From contig NZ_QVQV01000003.1 of the NCBI RefSeq assembly GCF_003429005.1, forward strand, positions 310,723-374,722: a stretch of DNA of 64,000 nucleotides, read 5' to 3'. The notes beneath the pieces were generated by a model that saw only the letters and a program-made list of their open reading frames with translations, ran no database searches and was not told the origin of the DNA. The DNA is from Paraburkholderia sp. DHOC27 (GTDB lineage: Bacteria > Pseudomonadota > Gammaproteobacteria > Burkholderiales > Burkholderiaceae). The stretch's first letter is position 1, and each line of letters begins with the position of its first letter. A program made the translations under genes and the position numbers. Positions 9,185 through 18,323 of this stretch are shown here, piece after piece.

Positions 9185-10009
9185 CTACGCGGACAGCATG
9201 TCGTGCGTGAGGATATCAATGCGGTCGGTGCAGATCATGTCAACGCCCCATTGATCAAGCACGCGCGCACGCGCGGTATCGTTCACCGTATAGGCGAGGA
9301 CTCGAAAGCCGGCATCATGAATCTCGGCAACCCGCTCCGCTGTCAGATGCTGGTGATCCGCATGCACTGACACGCAATCCAGCTCTCGCACGATACGCAG
9401 CCAATCATCAGGCAACGCTTCGAACAGCATGCCGCGTGGCAGCGTCGGCACGGCGTCGCGTGCGGCGGCGAGCGCTTCCTGTGAGAAGGAGGACAGCAAT
9501 GGCGGCGGTTGCAGTGACGTTTGCGTATTGGTTTGCCACAGCGCCAGCGCGCCTTGCGCGACGAGCGTGCCCGTCACCGCATCGCGTCCAGGACAAGGTT
9601 TGATCTCGATGTTGGCGGCGATGCCATCGCGCGCACAACGCGCGGCCGCATCCGCCAGTGTAGGCAAGCGTTGACCGGCAAACGCGGCGCCGTACCATGA
9701 ACCTGCGTCGAGTTGCACCAGCGCTTGCCAGCTCTGCTGGGCGGCTGCACCGTGTCCGTTAGTGGTGCGATCGAGGGTGTCGTCGTGCAGCAGGAAGAGA
9801 TGATCGTCCGCCGAGAGCTTGGCGTCGAATTCGACCATCCGGTAGCCATAACGCAGACAGGCATCGAAGCCGGCCAGCGTGTTTTCCGGGGCGAGCGTGC
9901 CGCCGCAACGGTGCGCAACCAGCCGCGGATAGGGCCAGTTCGTCGCTAAAGAACGATCAATCGCAGTTCCCACGTCTGTGCACCTTCGAAATAGCCCGGA
10001 GCCGGCCAC
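9185..10009 (-). CDS. ugpQ: Glycerophosphodiester phosphodiesterase
   Basis: GDPD-family TIM-barrel enzyme that splits glycerophosphodiesters into an alcohol and sn-glycerol 3-phosphate. The diagnostic motifs are present: LVAHRCGGTLAPENTLAGF near residue 30 (His-Arg and Glu-Asn of the active site), VEFDAKLSADDHLFLLHDDTLDRTT (Glu, Asp and His metal ligands), and NIEIKPCPG. It has no signal peptide, so it is likely cytoplasmic. The start is unsure: the longest frame begins with GTG at 10009, and GTG at 9973 is an alternative. It lies upstream of, and on the same strand as, the importer, and diverges from the DeoR-type regulator. This resembles the ugp arrangement in which UgpQ is co-expressed with the importer. 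Confidence 0.9.
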   Translation of the reverse strand: MAGSGLFRRCTDVGTAIDRSLATNWPYPRLVAHRCGGTLAPENTLAGFDACLRYGYRMVEFDAKLSADDHLFLLHDDTLDRTTNGHGAAAQQSWQALVQLDAGSWYGAAFAGQRLPTLADAAARCARDGIAANIEIKPCPGRDAVTGTLVAQGALALWQTNTQTSLQPPPLLSSFSQEALAAARDAVPTLPRGMLFEALPDDWLRIVRELDCVSVHADHQHLTAERVAEIHDAGFRVLAYTVNDTARARVLDQWGVDMICTDRIDILTHDMLSA

Positions 10010-10147
10010 TCTACCCTATGGGTTGGCGTCCTGATCTCTCGCGCGTCGTTGGCTGATAGGGGTCGACAATCCAATCTGCGAAGGCTAAATTTAAATACCC
10101 AAATTTGCAAGGGACCAAAAAAATACAACACGGCACGGGTAAAGTAG

Positions 10148-10197
10148 CGCCTATGACATCGCTTCGACACACAACTGTGTCACTGATGACATAGGCG
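10148..10197. promoter_or_regulatory. 50-bp palindrome, probable operator of the DeoR-type regulator
   Basis: Outer arms CGCCTATGACATC and GATGACATAGGCG differ at one pair. They enclose a perfect inner repeat GACACA-caac-TGTGTC. It sits in the divergent gap, 41 bp before the regulator start, where an autoregulatory and operon operator would be expected. Binding is inferred from position. Confidence 0.6.
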
Positions 10198-10238
10198 TAC
10201 GCGCCGCCTGGAACGACTCATTCGCAAGGGAAATACGC

Positions 10239-11012
10239 ATGTGGCAGGAAGACCGTCATCAGAGAATTCGCGCGCTGCTTTCGACGCTGCACCGGGTGTC
10301 GACCGAACGGATCATGACGGATCTCGGCGTCTCGCGCGAAACCGTACGGCGCGACCTGCTCGACCTGGAAGCGCTGGGTGAATTGCGGCGCGTGCATGGC
10401 GGCGCCATCAAGCCAGCGGATGAAGCGCCGATCGCCGAGCGCGCACACACACGCGTCAAGTCGAAGACAGCGATTGCCAAGGCCGCGACGGGGATGGTTG
10501 CCAGCGGCCAGACGTTGTTCATCGACGCCGGCACTACCACCTCGGCGCTCGCCGACGAACTGGCGAAGCTCGCCAATCTCACCGTGGTCACCAATTCGAT
10601 CGACGTCGCGCTGAAAATGCGCAGCGCGGGCGAACAGCAGGCGGTCGCACTCAATGAAGTCATCCTGCTAGGTGGTTCGATCAGCGATCGCGTCATGGCC
10701 ACCGGCGGCAGCACCACGATTCTGGATATCCACCGCTATCGCGCGGACGTCGCGCTGCTTTCGCCGGTGGGCATCGACCACCGGCACGGCGCGACCAACT
10801 ACGATCATGCGGAAACGGAGGTGGCGCGAGCGATGGTCGCCAACGCGGACCGTGTGGTGATCCTCGCGGACTACAGCAAGATTGGTCAGCGCAGCCGCAT
10901 TTCGTATTGCCCCGTGGATCAGATCGACGTCCTGATCACCAACAAAAAGGCGGCCGAAGCCGCCGATTTTGCTGCGCTGAAGAAAAAGCTGGGACAGGTC
11001 GTTCTGGCTTGA
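10239..11012 (+). CDS. DeoR/GlpR-family transcriptional regulator
   Basis: Sugar-phosphate-responsive repressor of 257 residues. The N-terminal winged helix reads RIRALLSTLHRVSTERIMTD then LGVSRETVRRDLLDLEALGE, the DeoR signature, with GELRRVHGGA following. The C-terminal DeoR sensor domain shows FIDAGTTTSALADEL, TNSIDVALK and LLGGSISDR. It is transcribed away from the phosphodiesterase and importer, with a large palindrome between them. The likely role is control of the divergent operon in response to a phosphorylated product; glycerol 3-phosphate would fit but is inference. Confidence 0.93.
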   Translation: MWQEDRHQRIRALLSTLHRVSTERIMTDLGVSRETVRRDLLDLEALGELRRVHGGAIKPADEAPIAERAHTRVKSKTAIAKAATGMVASGQTLFIDAGTTTSALADELAKLANLTVVTNSIDVALKMRSAGEQQAVALNEVILLGGSISDRVMATGGSTTILDIHRYRADVALLSPVGIDHRHGATNYDHAETEVARAMVANADRVVILADYSKIGQRSRISYCPVDQIDVLITNKKAAEAADFAALKKKLGQVVLA

Positions 11013-11087
11013 GCGTGCTGGGTTCCACGTTTGATTGCGCGCCTTGCGAACGGCCTCTTTCGTGTATTGCCGCGCGGGCGATCAATT

Positions 11088-11999
11088 TCAAACGCGTCCC
11101 TTCCACGGCACGAGGCGACGCTCGAGCGCGCGCATGCCCAGATCGAAAATCCACGCAATCAAACCGATCAGGACGATGCCCATCACCACCACGTCCGTGC
11201 GCAAAAAGCTCGACGCATTGAGCACCATCTGACCGAGCCCCGCCGTGGCCGCCACCATCTCCGCTGCAACGAGCGTGGTCCAGCCAAAGCCAATCGCAAT
11301 CCGCAAGCCGGTGAGGATTTCCGGCAACGCGGCGGGCAACACCACAAATCGCACGATCTGCGCAAAGCTTCCGCCTAGCGAATACGCTGCATGAATCTGC
11401 TCGACGGTCGCGCTGCGGGCTCCCGCACGTGCGGCCATTGCGATCGGCGCGAAGCACGCCAGATAGATCACGATGATCTTGGCAGTTTCGTCGATGCCAA
11501 ACCAGATCACCACCAGCGGCAGGTAGGCGAGCGGCGGCAATGGTCGGTAGAACTCGAGCGGCGGATCCAGCAGGCCGCGCGCGACGCGGCTCACGCCCAT
11601 CAGGATGCCAATGGGGACCGCCGTCACCGTGGCCAGCGCGAACGCGCCGAAGACGCGCACCGCACTCCACAGCAGATGCTGCGATAGCGGCAGGCCGCCC
11701 TGGATGCGGCCGTGACAGGCGTCGATAAACGCGGCCCACACCGCTTCGGGCGTTGGCAGAAACAGTGGGGGTATCCAGTGCAGATGGGTGGCAAGCCACC
11801 ACAGCGCGCCCAGCACGGCCACGGAGATTACGCTCAATGCGGCCGTGGGCCCTTCGCCGGGCATGCGCCAGGCTCGCACGGCCGGGCGCGTCTTCGGTGA
11901 GGATGCGCGGGTTTCGGCCGGCGGTGGGAGTACGGCTTCGGATGCAGCGTCGGACTGGATCAGCGACGGCTTGCTCAAGGAGTCTCGCGAAGCCGTCAT
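11088..11999 (-). CDS. tauC: Taurine ABC transporter permease TauC
   Basis: Inner-membrane permease of the taurine/sulfonate importer, 303 residues. A Ser/Pro/Ala-rich cytoplasmic leader of about 55 residues is longer than usual for TauC. Helices begin at [19 protein letters not shown], and the coupling region [20 protein letters not shown] is typical of this subfamily. ATG at 11999 overlaps the tauB stop (ATGA), so the frame open further upstream is not used. It is the last gene of tauABC; no taurine dioxygenase (tauD) lies next to it in this window. Confidence 0.9.
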   Translation of the reverse strand: MTASRDSLSKPSLIQSDAASEAVLPPPAETRASSPKTRPAVRAWRMPGEGPTAALSVISVAVLGALWWLATHLHWIPPLFLPTPEAVWAAFIDACHGRIQGGLPLSQHLLWSAVRVFGAFALATVTAVPIGILMGVSRVARGLLDPPLEFYRPLPPLAYLPLVVIWFGIDETAKIIVIYLACFAPIAMAARAGARSATVEQIHAAYSLGGSFAQIVRFVVLPAALPEILTGLRIAIGFGWTTLVAAEMVAATAGLGQMVLNASSFLRTDVVVMGIVLIGLIAWIFDLGMRALERRLVPWKGRV

Positions 12000-12793
12000 G
12001 ACAGCGCCCCGGCTGACGTCCGTTGATGCAGGCGACGCACGAGCTTCTCGCGCCACTCGATGAAATCGGGCGCCGACTTCACCGCACGCGCATCGCGCGT
12101 CTGCAGGAAACGTCGCGCAAACGGCAGATCGTAGCTCTCGGCAATACGCCCCGGTCCCGGCGTCATCACGACGAGCCGGGTCGCGAGAAACAGCGCTTCC
12201 TCGACACTGTGCGTGATGAAGAACACTGTCTTGCGCGTGCGTCCCCAAACGTCCAGCACCAGTTCCTGCATGGATTCGCGCGTCATGGCGTCAAGTGCAC
12301 CCATAGGCTCGTCCATCAGCAGCATCTGCGGGTCGCTCGCGAGCGCACGCGCAATGCCCACACGTTGCTGCATCCCACCGGAGAGCGCGTAGACCCGCGC
12401 ATGAGCATGCTGCTCCAAACCGACCAGAGCAAGCATCTGACGCGCGACACGCTCGCGCTCCGCCTTGGGCACGCGCTGAAAGCGCAAGCCGAGCGCGACG
12501 TTATCGAGCACGTCGAGCCATGGCAGCAGCGCGTATTTCTGGAACACCACGCCGCGATCCGCGCCGGGGCCCGTGATGCGTTCGCCATTCAGCAGGATGT
12601 CACCGCCGGTTGGCTGAATGAAGCCGGCAATGCAGTTGAGCAAGGTCGTCTTGCCGCAGCCCGATGCGCCCAGCGCCACCACGAACTCACCGGATTCGAC
12701 GCGCAGATCGACATCGGCCAGCGCGACAGTCGGCGCAGCGCCGCGTGCGCCTTCATAAGCGACGTGCAGCCGCCGGATTTCCAGACCACTCAT
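11996..12793 (-). CDS. tauB: Taurine ABC transporter ATP-binding protein TauB
   Basis: ATPase of the taurine/sulfonate importer, 265 residues. Walker A is [17 protein letters not shown], the signature is [15 protein letters not shown], Walker B is [12 protein letters not shown], and the H-loop is [34 protein letters not shown] matches the TauB/SsuB Q-loop region. It lies 87 bp after tauA and overlaps tauC by four bases. TauB rather than SsuB is favoured because the adjacent binding protein resembles TauA. Confidence 0.92.
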   Translation of the reverse strand: MSGLEIRRLHVAYEGARGAAPTVALADVDLRVESGEFVVALGASGCGKTTLLNCIAGFIQPTGGDILLNGERITGPGADRGVVFQKYALLPWLDVLDNVALGLRFQRVPKAERERVARQMLALVGLEQHAHARVYALSGGMQQRVGIARALASDPQMLLMDEPMGALDAMTRESMQELVLDVWGRTRKTVFFITHSVEEALFLATRLVVMTPGPGRIAESYDLPFARRFLQTRDARAVKSAPDFIEWREKLVRRLHQRTSAGALS

Positions 12794-12880
12794 GTGAATG
12801 CCCGTTGCTCAGGAACAGCGAACTGCGCGCGGAATGCCGTCGGGTAAGGACGTGTCCGCGCGCCGACGCTGCCCATCATA

Positions 12881-13915
12881 CTAGTGTGTTGCCTGCTGAA
12901 CGAAACGCGCATCGATACCCGCCGAATAGTCGGGCAGCACGTTCTGGATCGTGCCCTGCGTCTTCAGGAAGGCAGCTGTCGCCGCGAGGGACCTGGCCGC
13001 GCCCGATTGCGCGCCACCGCCCAGCCACACATTCGACGCCTGCTGGGTCGGCGACGGGAACGCGTACAGCGCGAGGCTTGCCGGCACGTCCTGCGCGTTG
13101 GCGCCGGACTCTTTCGCGACTGCCGCGACCTGCGCCGAACCGGCGTTCCACGCGGACGTGTGCTCGCGATAATTGGCGTCACTGGCCGCCAGCACCTTCA
13201 CGAAGCGCGCGACGAACTCGGGATTCTCCTGCGCGAACTTGCGGTCCACCACGAAGCCATCGAAGGTCGCCTTGCCCGTCTCCTGCGCGACCTGTCCCGA
13301 CGTAATCAACACCTTGCCGTTCTTCTTCACCTTGGCGAGAACGGGGTCCCAGATGTAGGTGGCGTCGATATCGCCACGGTCCCAGGCTGCCGCCACTTCC
13401 TGCGGACGCAGATTGACGATCTTCACGTCCGACGGATTCACGCCGGCATTCTGCAGCGCGACCAGCGTATGGAAGTGCGAGGTGGAAACAAACGGTACGC
13501 CAATCTTCTTGCCCTTCAGGCCCGCGACGCTCGTGACGCCGGAACCATCACGCGCGACCAGTGCTTCCGCATCGTTGATGTTGTCCAGAATCCAGAACAG
13601 CGAGATATCCACGCCTTGCGACAGACCCGCCGCGATGGGGCTCGATCCTGCTTCGCCGAGTTGCACCGAGCCGGATGCCAGCGCGCGCACCACTTCCGCG
13701 CCGCTGGCCAGTTGTCGATAGGTGACCTTGTAGCCGGTTTCTTTCTCGACTTCGCCGGTCGCCTGCGCGTAACGCCACGGCAACACCATGTCCTGATACG
13801 CGATCACGACTTCTTTGGTGTCGGCACGTGCGGTGGTGGCCAGCGGCGCGGACAACGCGAGCAGCGCGGCGGATGTGGCGAACGCGGCGGCGAGCGGTGT
13901 AAGGAATCGTTTCAT
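12881..13915 (-). CDS. tauA: Taurine-binding periplasmic protein TauA
   Basis: Periplasmic sulfonate-binding protein, 344 residues. A signal peptide MKRFLTPLAAAFATSAALLA… ends near ARA, and the mature chain starts DTKEVVIAYQDMV. Family segments resemble E. coli TauA: GAEVVRALASGSVQLGEAGS, KKIGVPFVSTSHFHTLVAL, and AAWDRGDIDATYIWDP. ATG at 13915 is chosen because it gives an intact signal peptide and has ACGGGGC upstream; the frame stays open 56 codons further. It is the first gene of tauABC. The 299-bp gap upstream (13916–14214) shows no clear gene. Confidence 0.92.
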   Translation of the reverse strand: MKRFLTPLAAAFATSAALLALSAPLATTARADTKEVVIAYQDMVLPWRYAQATGEVEKETGYKVTYRQLASGAEVVRALASGSVQLGEAGSSPIAAGLSQGVDISLFWILDNINDAEALVARDGSGVTSVAGLKGKKIGVPFVSTSHFHTLVALQNAGVNPSDVKIVNLRPQEVAAAWDRGDIDATYIWDPVLAKVKKNGKVLITSGQVAQETGKATFDGFVVDRKFAQENPEFVARFVKVLAASDANYREHTSAWNAGSAQVAAVAKESGANAQDVPASLALYAFPSPTQQASNVWLGGGAQSGAARSLAATAAFLKTQGTIQNVLPDYSAGIDARFVQQATH

Positions 13916-14214
13916 CGAAGCCCCGTACTGATGAGGTGTTTTGGAGGATTTCTGACTATAGGGCGTTTGTGGACGGCCGGTTCCAATCAATTTTCGATTA
14001 CAAATCACGCTGTTTCGGCATTGCTTTGCACGTTGGGTTGGATGCATGGCTGGAATCCTGGAGCGCGGACAGTTGCCTCGCATGCGCTAGATCGCCGAAG
14101 GGTAGATGAAATTCGCACAGACGTGTGGCCCGCGCAAGCTGGCCGTTCGGTGAATTGACTGTCAGGGATGGTCGCCCGGATCATGAGCACGCCTTTCATT
14201 TTGCATCCGGGTTC

Positions 14215-14661
14215 ATGACTGATTTGTTAGCTTACCTAAGCTGGTTGTTGGCCAATATCGGTGTGCCGATTCTGGCGCCGGTTGCGCTTTTGCCGATGCT
14301 GCGCTTTTCACTGGCGTACCGCGAGATTGCAGCGGATGCGCTGAAGGCCGCAGTGTGCCATGGGCAATTGTTCTGGACGGTCATCGCCATGTGCGCGGGC
14401 GCCTGCTATGAACTGGCGTGCGCGATGGACAGACCGGGCGTGACGGGCGGCCATGTGCTCATCTGGATGGGCTTGATCTGGCATGGGGGATTCATCGTTG
14501 CGTCGTCCGTGATCGTCGTGCTCGGTACCGCAGATGCGCAAGCTTACGGACACGCCGCCGCCAAGAGCTTCACAGGAAAACGAATGACTCGTGCCTCGCT
14601 ATTTTGCACAGTCGTGATTTCAATCAGCTTCGCGGCATCTCATTATTTCACGCGCCAATAA
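14215..14661 (+). CDS. Small integral membrane protein of unknown function
   Basis: A 148-residue hydrophobic protein (MTDLLAYLSWLLANIGVPIL…) with about four predicted membrane helices: residues 5–25, 50–70, 83–105 and 125–145. I do not recognise a family and see no catalytic motif. The frame opens 30 codons earlier, but ATG at 14215 places a helix at the N-terminus as expected. The ribosome-binding site is weak. A 44-residue membrane protein follows after 48 bp on the same strand, so the two may be co-expressed. Confidence 0.6.
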   Translation: MTDLLAYLSWLLANIGVPILAPVALLPMLRFSLAYREIAADALKAAVCHGQLFWTVIAMCAGACYELACAMDRPGVTGGHVLIWMGLIWHGGFIVASSVIVVLGTADAQAYGHAAAKSFTGKRMTRASLFCTVVISISFAASHYFTRQ

Positions 14662-14709
14662 ATATCTTTAACAAGCTAAAATTACTACCTCTTACGGGAG
14701 AATCAAGAT

Positions 14710-14844
14710 ATGCCTAATCTTATCGACTATGTTCTAGAGAACCCGGAGCGCCGGGATCGGATCGTGAATTACATGATCGGCTTCATGACAGTAACAGGCT
14801 TTCTCTGGGTGGCTGCCGTCATTTACTTCGTCAACAACAAATAG
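14710..14844 (+). CDS. 44-residue single-helix membrane protein
   Basis: ATG at 14710 has GGGAG eight bases upstream and opens MPNLIDYVLENPERRDRIVN, followed by one hydrophobic segment (MIGFMTVTGFLWVAAVIYFV) and a short NNK tail. A charged N-terminus, one helix and a strong ribosome-binding site are consistent with a real small membrane protein, despite its size. It follows the membrane protein at 14215 and precedes a hairpin terminator. The function is unknown. Confidence 0.55.
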   Translation: MPNLIDYVLENPERRDRIVNYMIGFMTVTGFLWVAAVIYFVNNK

Positions 14845-14903
14845 TGCACCTCATATCGGCGCCACGACCTCGCATCAAGTCGCCACATTTCGCGCACCCC
14901 AAA

Positions 14904-14930
14904 AAAAAGCCCGCACATGTGCGGGCTTTC
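14904..14930. terminator. Bidirectional hairpin terminator
   Basis: AAAGCCCGCACATGTGCGGGCTTT is a perfect palindrome flanked by an A run on its left. It lies between the small membrane protein gene (+) and the 3' end of lipA (-). On the minus strand the stem is followed by a T run, so it mainly terminates lipBA transcripts. Confidence 0.75.
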
Positions 14931-14958
14931 CATCAAACGCCTTAAGACAGGCAACCAC

Positions 14959-15963
14959 TCAAACCACGCCGGCCCCATGTGCCTGCAGGTCCGCGTGATA
15001 GCTCGAACGCACCATTGCGCCAACGGCTGCGTGCGTGAAGCCCATCTTGTACGCTTCTTCCTCGTACATCTTGAACGTGTCCGGATGAACGTACGAGCGC
15101 ACCGGCAGGTGATGCTCCGAAGGCTGCAGATACTGGCCGATCGTCAGCATGTCCACGTCGTGCTCGCGCAGATCGCGCATCACCTGAAGAATCTCTTCTT
15201 CCGTCTCGCCCAGCCCGACCATCAGGCCTGACTTGGTCGCGACATCCGGATGCAGCGCCTTGAAATCCTTCAACAGCTTGAGCGAGTGCGCGTAGTCCGA
15301 ACCCGGACGCGCTTCCTTGTACAGACGCGGTACCGTTTCGAGGTTGTGGTTCATCACATCGGGCGGTGCGGCATTCAGAATGCCAAGGGCGCGATCCAGA
15401 CGGCCACGGAAATCCGGCGTCAGGATTTCGATGCGCGTTTCCGGCGACAACTCGCGCGTCTGCCGGATGCATTCCACGAAGTGCGCCGCGCCGCCGTCAC
15501 GCAGGTCGTCGCGATCCACGCTGGTAATCACCACGTATTTGAGCTTCAGCGCTGCAATGGTGCGAGCCAGATTGCCCGGCTCGTCCGCATCCAGCGGATC
15601 GGGACGACCGTGACCGACGTCGCAGAACGGGCAGCGGCGCGTGCACTTGTCACCCATGATCATGAAGGTGGCCGTGCCTTTGCCGAAGCATTCGCCAATG
15701 TTCGGGCAGCTCGCTTCTTCGCACACCGTATGCAGGTTGTGCTCGCGCAGAATCTGCTTGATCTCGTAGAAACGCGAATTGCCGGTGGCCGCTTTCACGC
15801 GAATCCAGTCCGGCTTCTTCAGTTTTTCGATCGGGACGATCTTGATCGGAATGCGCGCGGTCTTGGCCTGCGCCTTTTGTTTCGCGGTGGCGTCGTATGC
15901 AGCAGGTGTGGCTGCAGCGTCAGGGGCGGCAGCGCCGGCGAGGTTCGCGGTAACGTCAGTCAT
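14959..15963 (-). CDS. lipA: Lipoyl synthase LipA
   Basis: Radical-SAM enzyme that inserts two sulfurs into octanoyl groups on lipoyl domains. The auxiliary cluster cysteines are in [12 protein letters not shown] and the radical-SAM cluster is CTRRCPFC, followed by [11 protein letters not shown]. The C-terminal RSSYHAD supplies the conserved serine. At 334 residues it carries an Ala-rich N-terminal extension typical of Burkholderia LipA. ATG at 15963 is preferred over upstream in-frame codons, which would run into lipB. It lies 13 bp after lipB and is clearly co-transcribed. Confidence 0.97.
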   Translation of the reverse strand: MTDVTANLAGAAAPDAAATPAAYDATAKQKAQAKTARIPIKIVPIEKLKKPDWIRVKAATGNSRFYEIKQILREHNLHTVCEEASCPNIGECFGKGTATFMIMGDKCTRRCPFCDVGHGRPDPLDADEPGNLARTIAALKLKYVVITSVDRDDLRDGGAAHFVECIRQTRELSPETRIEILTPDFRGRLDRALGILNAAPPDVMNHNLETVPRLYKEARPGSDYAHSLKLLKDFKALHPDVATKSGLMVGLGETEEEILQVMRDLREHDVDMLTIGQYLQPSEHHLPVRSYVHPDTFKMYEEEAYKMGFTHAAVGAMVRSSYHADLQAHGAGVV

Positions 15964-15976
15964 TCGTTCGATCCAG

Positions 15977-16825
15977 TCAGGCGGTGACGGCACCGGCCTG
16001 TGGTTGGGCGACGGCCGCGGATGTGCCGTCGATATTTGCGGTGAGGCGTGCAACAAAGGTCCGGGCCACGTGGTCCCAGCTCGCGGTGACGCCGAGCGTC
16101 GCCATGTCGATGGTTTCAAGCCCCGCGTAGCCACATGGATTGATGGCCAGAAACGGCCGCAGGTCCATGTTCACGTTCAGGCTGACGCCGTGATAGCTAC
16201 AGCCGTTGCGGATTTTCAGACCCAGCGCGCCAATCTTGGCACCGGCATGCGGCCCCACATCCGGACCCGGCGCGAGGTAGATGCCAGGGGCGCCTGCCTT
16301 GCGTTCTCCGGCCAGATTATACGCCGCGAGCGTTTCGATCACGGCCTGCTCGATTCGCGTCACCAGCTCACGCACCATCAGCTTGCGGCGCCGCAGGTCG
16401 AGCAGCAGATAGGCCACCACCTGTCCTGGACCGTGATAGGTGATCTGACCGCCACGGTCGACCTTGACCAGCGGAATGCCACTGTCGGCAGCCAGCAAAT
16501 GCGCCGGATCGCCCGCCTGGCCAAGCGTGAAGACAGGCGGATGCTCGACCAGCCAGATCTCGTCGGGCGTGTCGGCCGTGCGGGCGTCGGTGAACGCGCG
16601 CATGGCCGGGAAGCTGGTTTCGTAGAGTTCGACGCCGCGCCAGCGCACCATCAGCGGGATATCCGATGCGGTGGAGGCTGCGGGTGACGACTCGCCAACG
16701 CTGCCCTCGCTCAGACCAAGGGGAGCCTCGGACGAGACGGGCTCAGCGGGACTCGTCGTCGCAGCGGACGTTAGAGGGGACGCCAACGGGGACACTAAAG
16801 GGGAGGAAACCGACGTGGCACACAT
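15977..16825 (-). CDS. lipB: Octanoyl-ACP:protein N-octanoyltransferase LipB
   Basis: Transfers octanoyl from acyl carrier protein to lipoyl domains, the first step before LipA. Motifs are [12 protein letters not shown], the catalytic Lys region [12 protein letters not shown] and the acyl-enzyme Cys in NPCGYAGLE. The first 55 or so residues are low-complexity Ser/Pro/Ala ([13 protein letters not shown]), beyond the usual length; a shorter start near [13 protein letters not shown] would give a normal-sized enzyme. The upstream neighbour on this strand is the DUF2917 gene. Confidence 0.95.
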   Translation of the reverse strand: MCATSVSSPLVSPLASPLTSAATTSPAEPVSSEAPLGLSEGSVGESSPAASTASDIPLMVRWRGVELYETSFPAMRAFTDARTADTPDEIWLVEHPPVFTLGQAGDPAHLLAADSGIPLVKVDRGGQITYHGPGQVVAYLLLDLRRRKLMVRELVTRIEQAVIETLAAYNLAGERKAGAPGIYLAPGPDVGPHAGAKIGALGLKIRNGCSYHGVSLNVNMDLRPFLAINPCGYAGLETIDMATLGVTASWDHVARTFVARLTANIDGTSAAVAQPQAGAVTA

Positions 16826-16895
16826 GATGCCGTCAGTTTACCGAAATCCACGGTTTCCCGCCGGACGCCTCTCGCACGACGCACCCCGCAATCTC

Positions 16896-17222
16896 TTAAA
16901 CGGTCCGCCAGCCGTCCCGCGAACGCAGTCCCAGCCGGTCGCTGACCCGTGCCAGCCAGTCGAACACGCGCACATCCGCGCGCGGCGCAACCGCAAACGC
17001 CACCCGCGCCCGCCCGCCGCCTTCCACGCTGAGCCAGAGCCGCTCGCCGCGCCGCAAGCGCAGCGTGTGGCCCGGTTGCAGCCAGTAGTCTTCCGTATCG
17101 TCGCTGCGCGTGACCCACACCGCGCCGCCGCTCACTGCCAGCCGGATGCTGCGCGAGACCTTCATCGGCACAGTCTCGCCAGCGTTGATTTCGAAGGTGA
17201 TACTAGAGGAAATTTCTCGCAT
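16896..17222 (-). CDS. DUF2917 domain protein
   Basis: A 108-residue protein, MREISSSITFEINAGETVPM…, with a small beta-rich domain (AVSGGAVWVTRSDDTEDYWLQPGHTLRL) that matches the DUF2917 pattern. It has no signal peptide or membrane segment. The function is unknown; such genes often sit beside LysR regulators, as here, where a LysR gene diverges 98 bp away. It may be that regulator's target. Confidence 0.8.
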   Translation of the reverse strand: MREISSSITFEINAGETVPMKVSRSIRLAVSGGAVWVTRSDDTEDYWLQPGHTLRLRRGERLWLSVEGGGRARVAFAVAPRADVRVFDWLARVSDRLGLRSRDGWRTV

Positions 17223-17320
17223 GATGCCCTCGTCAAAGGTTGTTTCGTGACTACAATCCTAGGCGTGACAAGGGCTCGATCAAAACGATCAATTTTCACC
17301 TCCTTGTGAGAAAAATTGCG

Positions 17321-18277
17321 ATGGATCTTCGACAACTCCCCGCTCTCAACGCCATCAAGGCATTTGAGGCAGCCGCCCGGCATGAGAGCTTTTCACGCGC
17401 CGCGGACGAACTCTTCGTCACGCACGGGGCGGTCAGTCATCAGATCCGCGCGCTGGAAGCCGAACTGGGCGTGACCCTGTTCGCGCGCGACGGCAAGCGC
17501 GTGCGCCTCACCGAAGTAGGCCGCCGCTACGCCGCGCAGGTACGCAGCGCGCTCGTGGCGCTTGTCGACGCCACTCGCGAGGTGCGCGCGGGCGATCGCG
17601 AGCGGCGCCTGGTGGTGTCGATGCAGTCGTCGTTCGCCGCGCGCTGGGTGACGCCGCGCATCGGCGGCTTTATCGAAGCCCATCCGCAGTGGGATCTGGA
17701 ACTGCTGTCCACCAACACCCTCACCGATTTCGCCCGCGACGACGTGGACGCAGCGATCCGCTTCGGCTTCGGCAAATACTCCGGGCTGCATGCGGAACTG
17801 CTGCTCGAGGAGATCTTTTTCCCCGCCTGCGCGCCGCATTTCAACGGCGGTGATTTGCCGAAAGTGCCGGAGGATCTCGCCAAACTGCCGCTGCTGCGCT
17901 CGGATGACGAACTGTGGCGCCCCTGGTTCGATGCCGCCGGCCTCACCGACTGGCCCGAACCGAAGCGCGGCGTGCTGTTTCAGGATTCGTCGAATCTGTT
18001 GCAGGCGGCGATCGACGGTCAGGGCATCGCGCTCACGCGCCGCTCTCTCGCACTGCACGAAGTGGCGGCGGGGCGCCTCGTCAGGCTATTCGATGTGGAC
18101 AGCCCGAGCCCGTGGCAGTACTACTTCGTGTGCCCGCCGCACATGATGCAGACCGAACGGGTACGCGCCTTCAGGGATTGGGTTTTCGGGGAGGTGGGCC
18201 GCTTCAGGCAGCAATTCGATCAGGCATGCGCGGCAGGGCCGCAGCCCGCGGCGAACGCGTTGCACGTCGCGCCGTAA
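17321..18277 (+). CDS. LysR-family transcriptional regulator (GcvA-like)
   Basis: A 318-residue LysR regulator. The N-terminal winged helix LNAIKAFEAAARHESFSRAA with ELFVTHGAVSHQIRALEAEL is characteristic of the GcvA branch. The C-terminal type-2 periplasmic-binding-like sensor contains DVDAAIRFGFGKYSGLHAEL and ALTRRSLALHEVAAGRLVRL. ATG at 17321 (MDLRQLPALNAIKAF) is the standard start; the frame is open 27 codons upstream. It diverges from the DUF2917 gene and sits inside an otherwise lipoate/peptidoglycan gene set. The ligand is unknown. Confidence 0.92.
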   Translation: MDLRQLPALNAIKAFEAAARHESFSRAADELFVTHGAVSHQIRALEAELGVTLFARDGKRVRLTEVGRRYAAQVRSALVALVDATREVRAGDRERRLVVSMQSSFAARWVTPRIGGFIEAHPQWDLELLSTNTLTDFARDDVDAAIRFGFGKYSGLHAELLLEEIFFPACAPHFNGGDLPKVPEDLAKLPLLRSDDELWRPWFDAAGLTDWPEPKRGVLFQDSSNLLQAAIDGQGIALTRRSLALHEVAAGRLVRLFDVDSPSPWQYYFVCPPHMMQTERVRAFRDWVFGEVGRFRQQFDQACAAGPQPAANALHVAP

Positions 18278-18323
18278 TCTTCGAGGCAGGAAGCGCGCAA
18301 TACCCGCGCGCCTTCCGTATCGC

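Noticed and set aside
16671..17309. 212-codon plus-strand frame opposite lipB and DUF2917
   Set aside because: It is antisense to two well-supported genes and is a product of high GC content.
18288..18320. GC-rich inverted repeat between the LysR gene and ybeD as a terminator
   Set aside because: Imperfect stem and no T run on either strand; support too weak to list.
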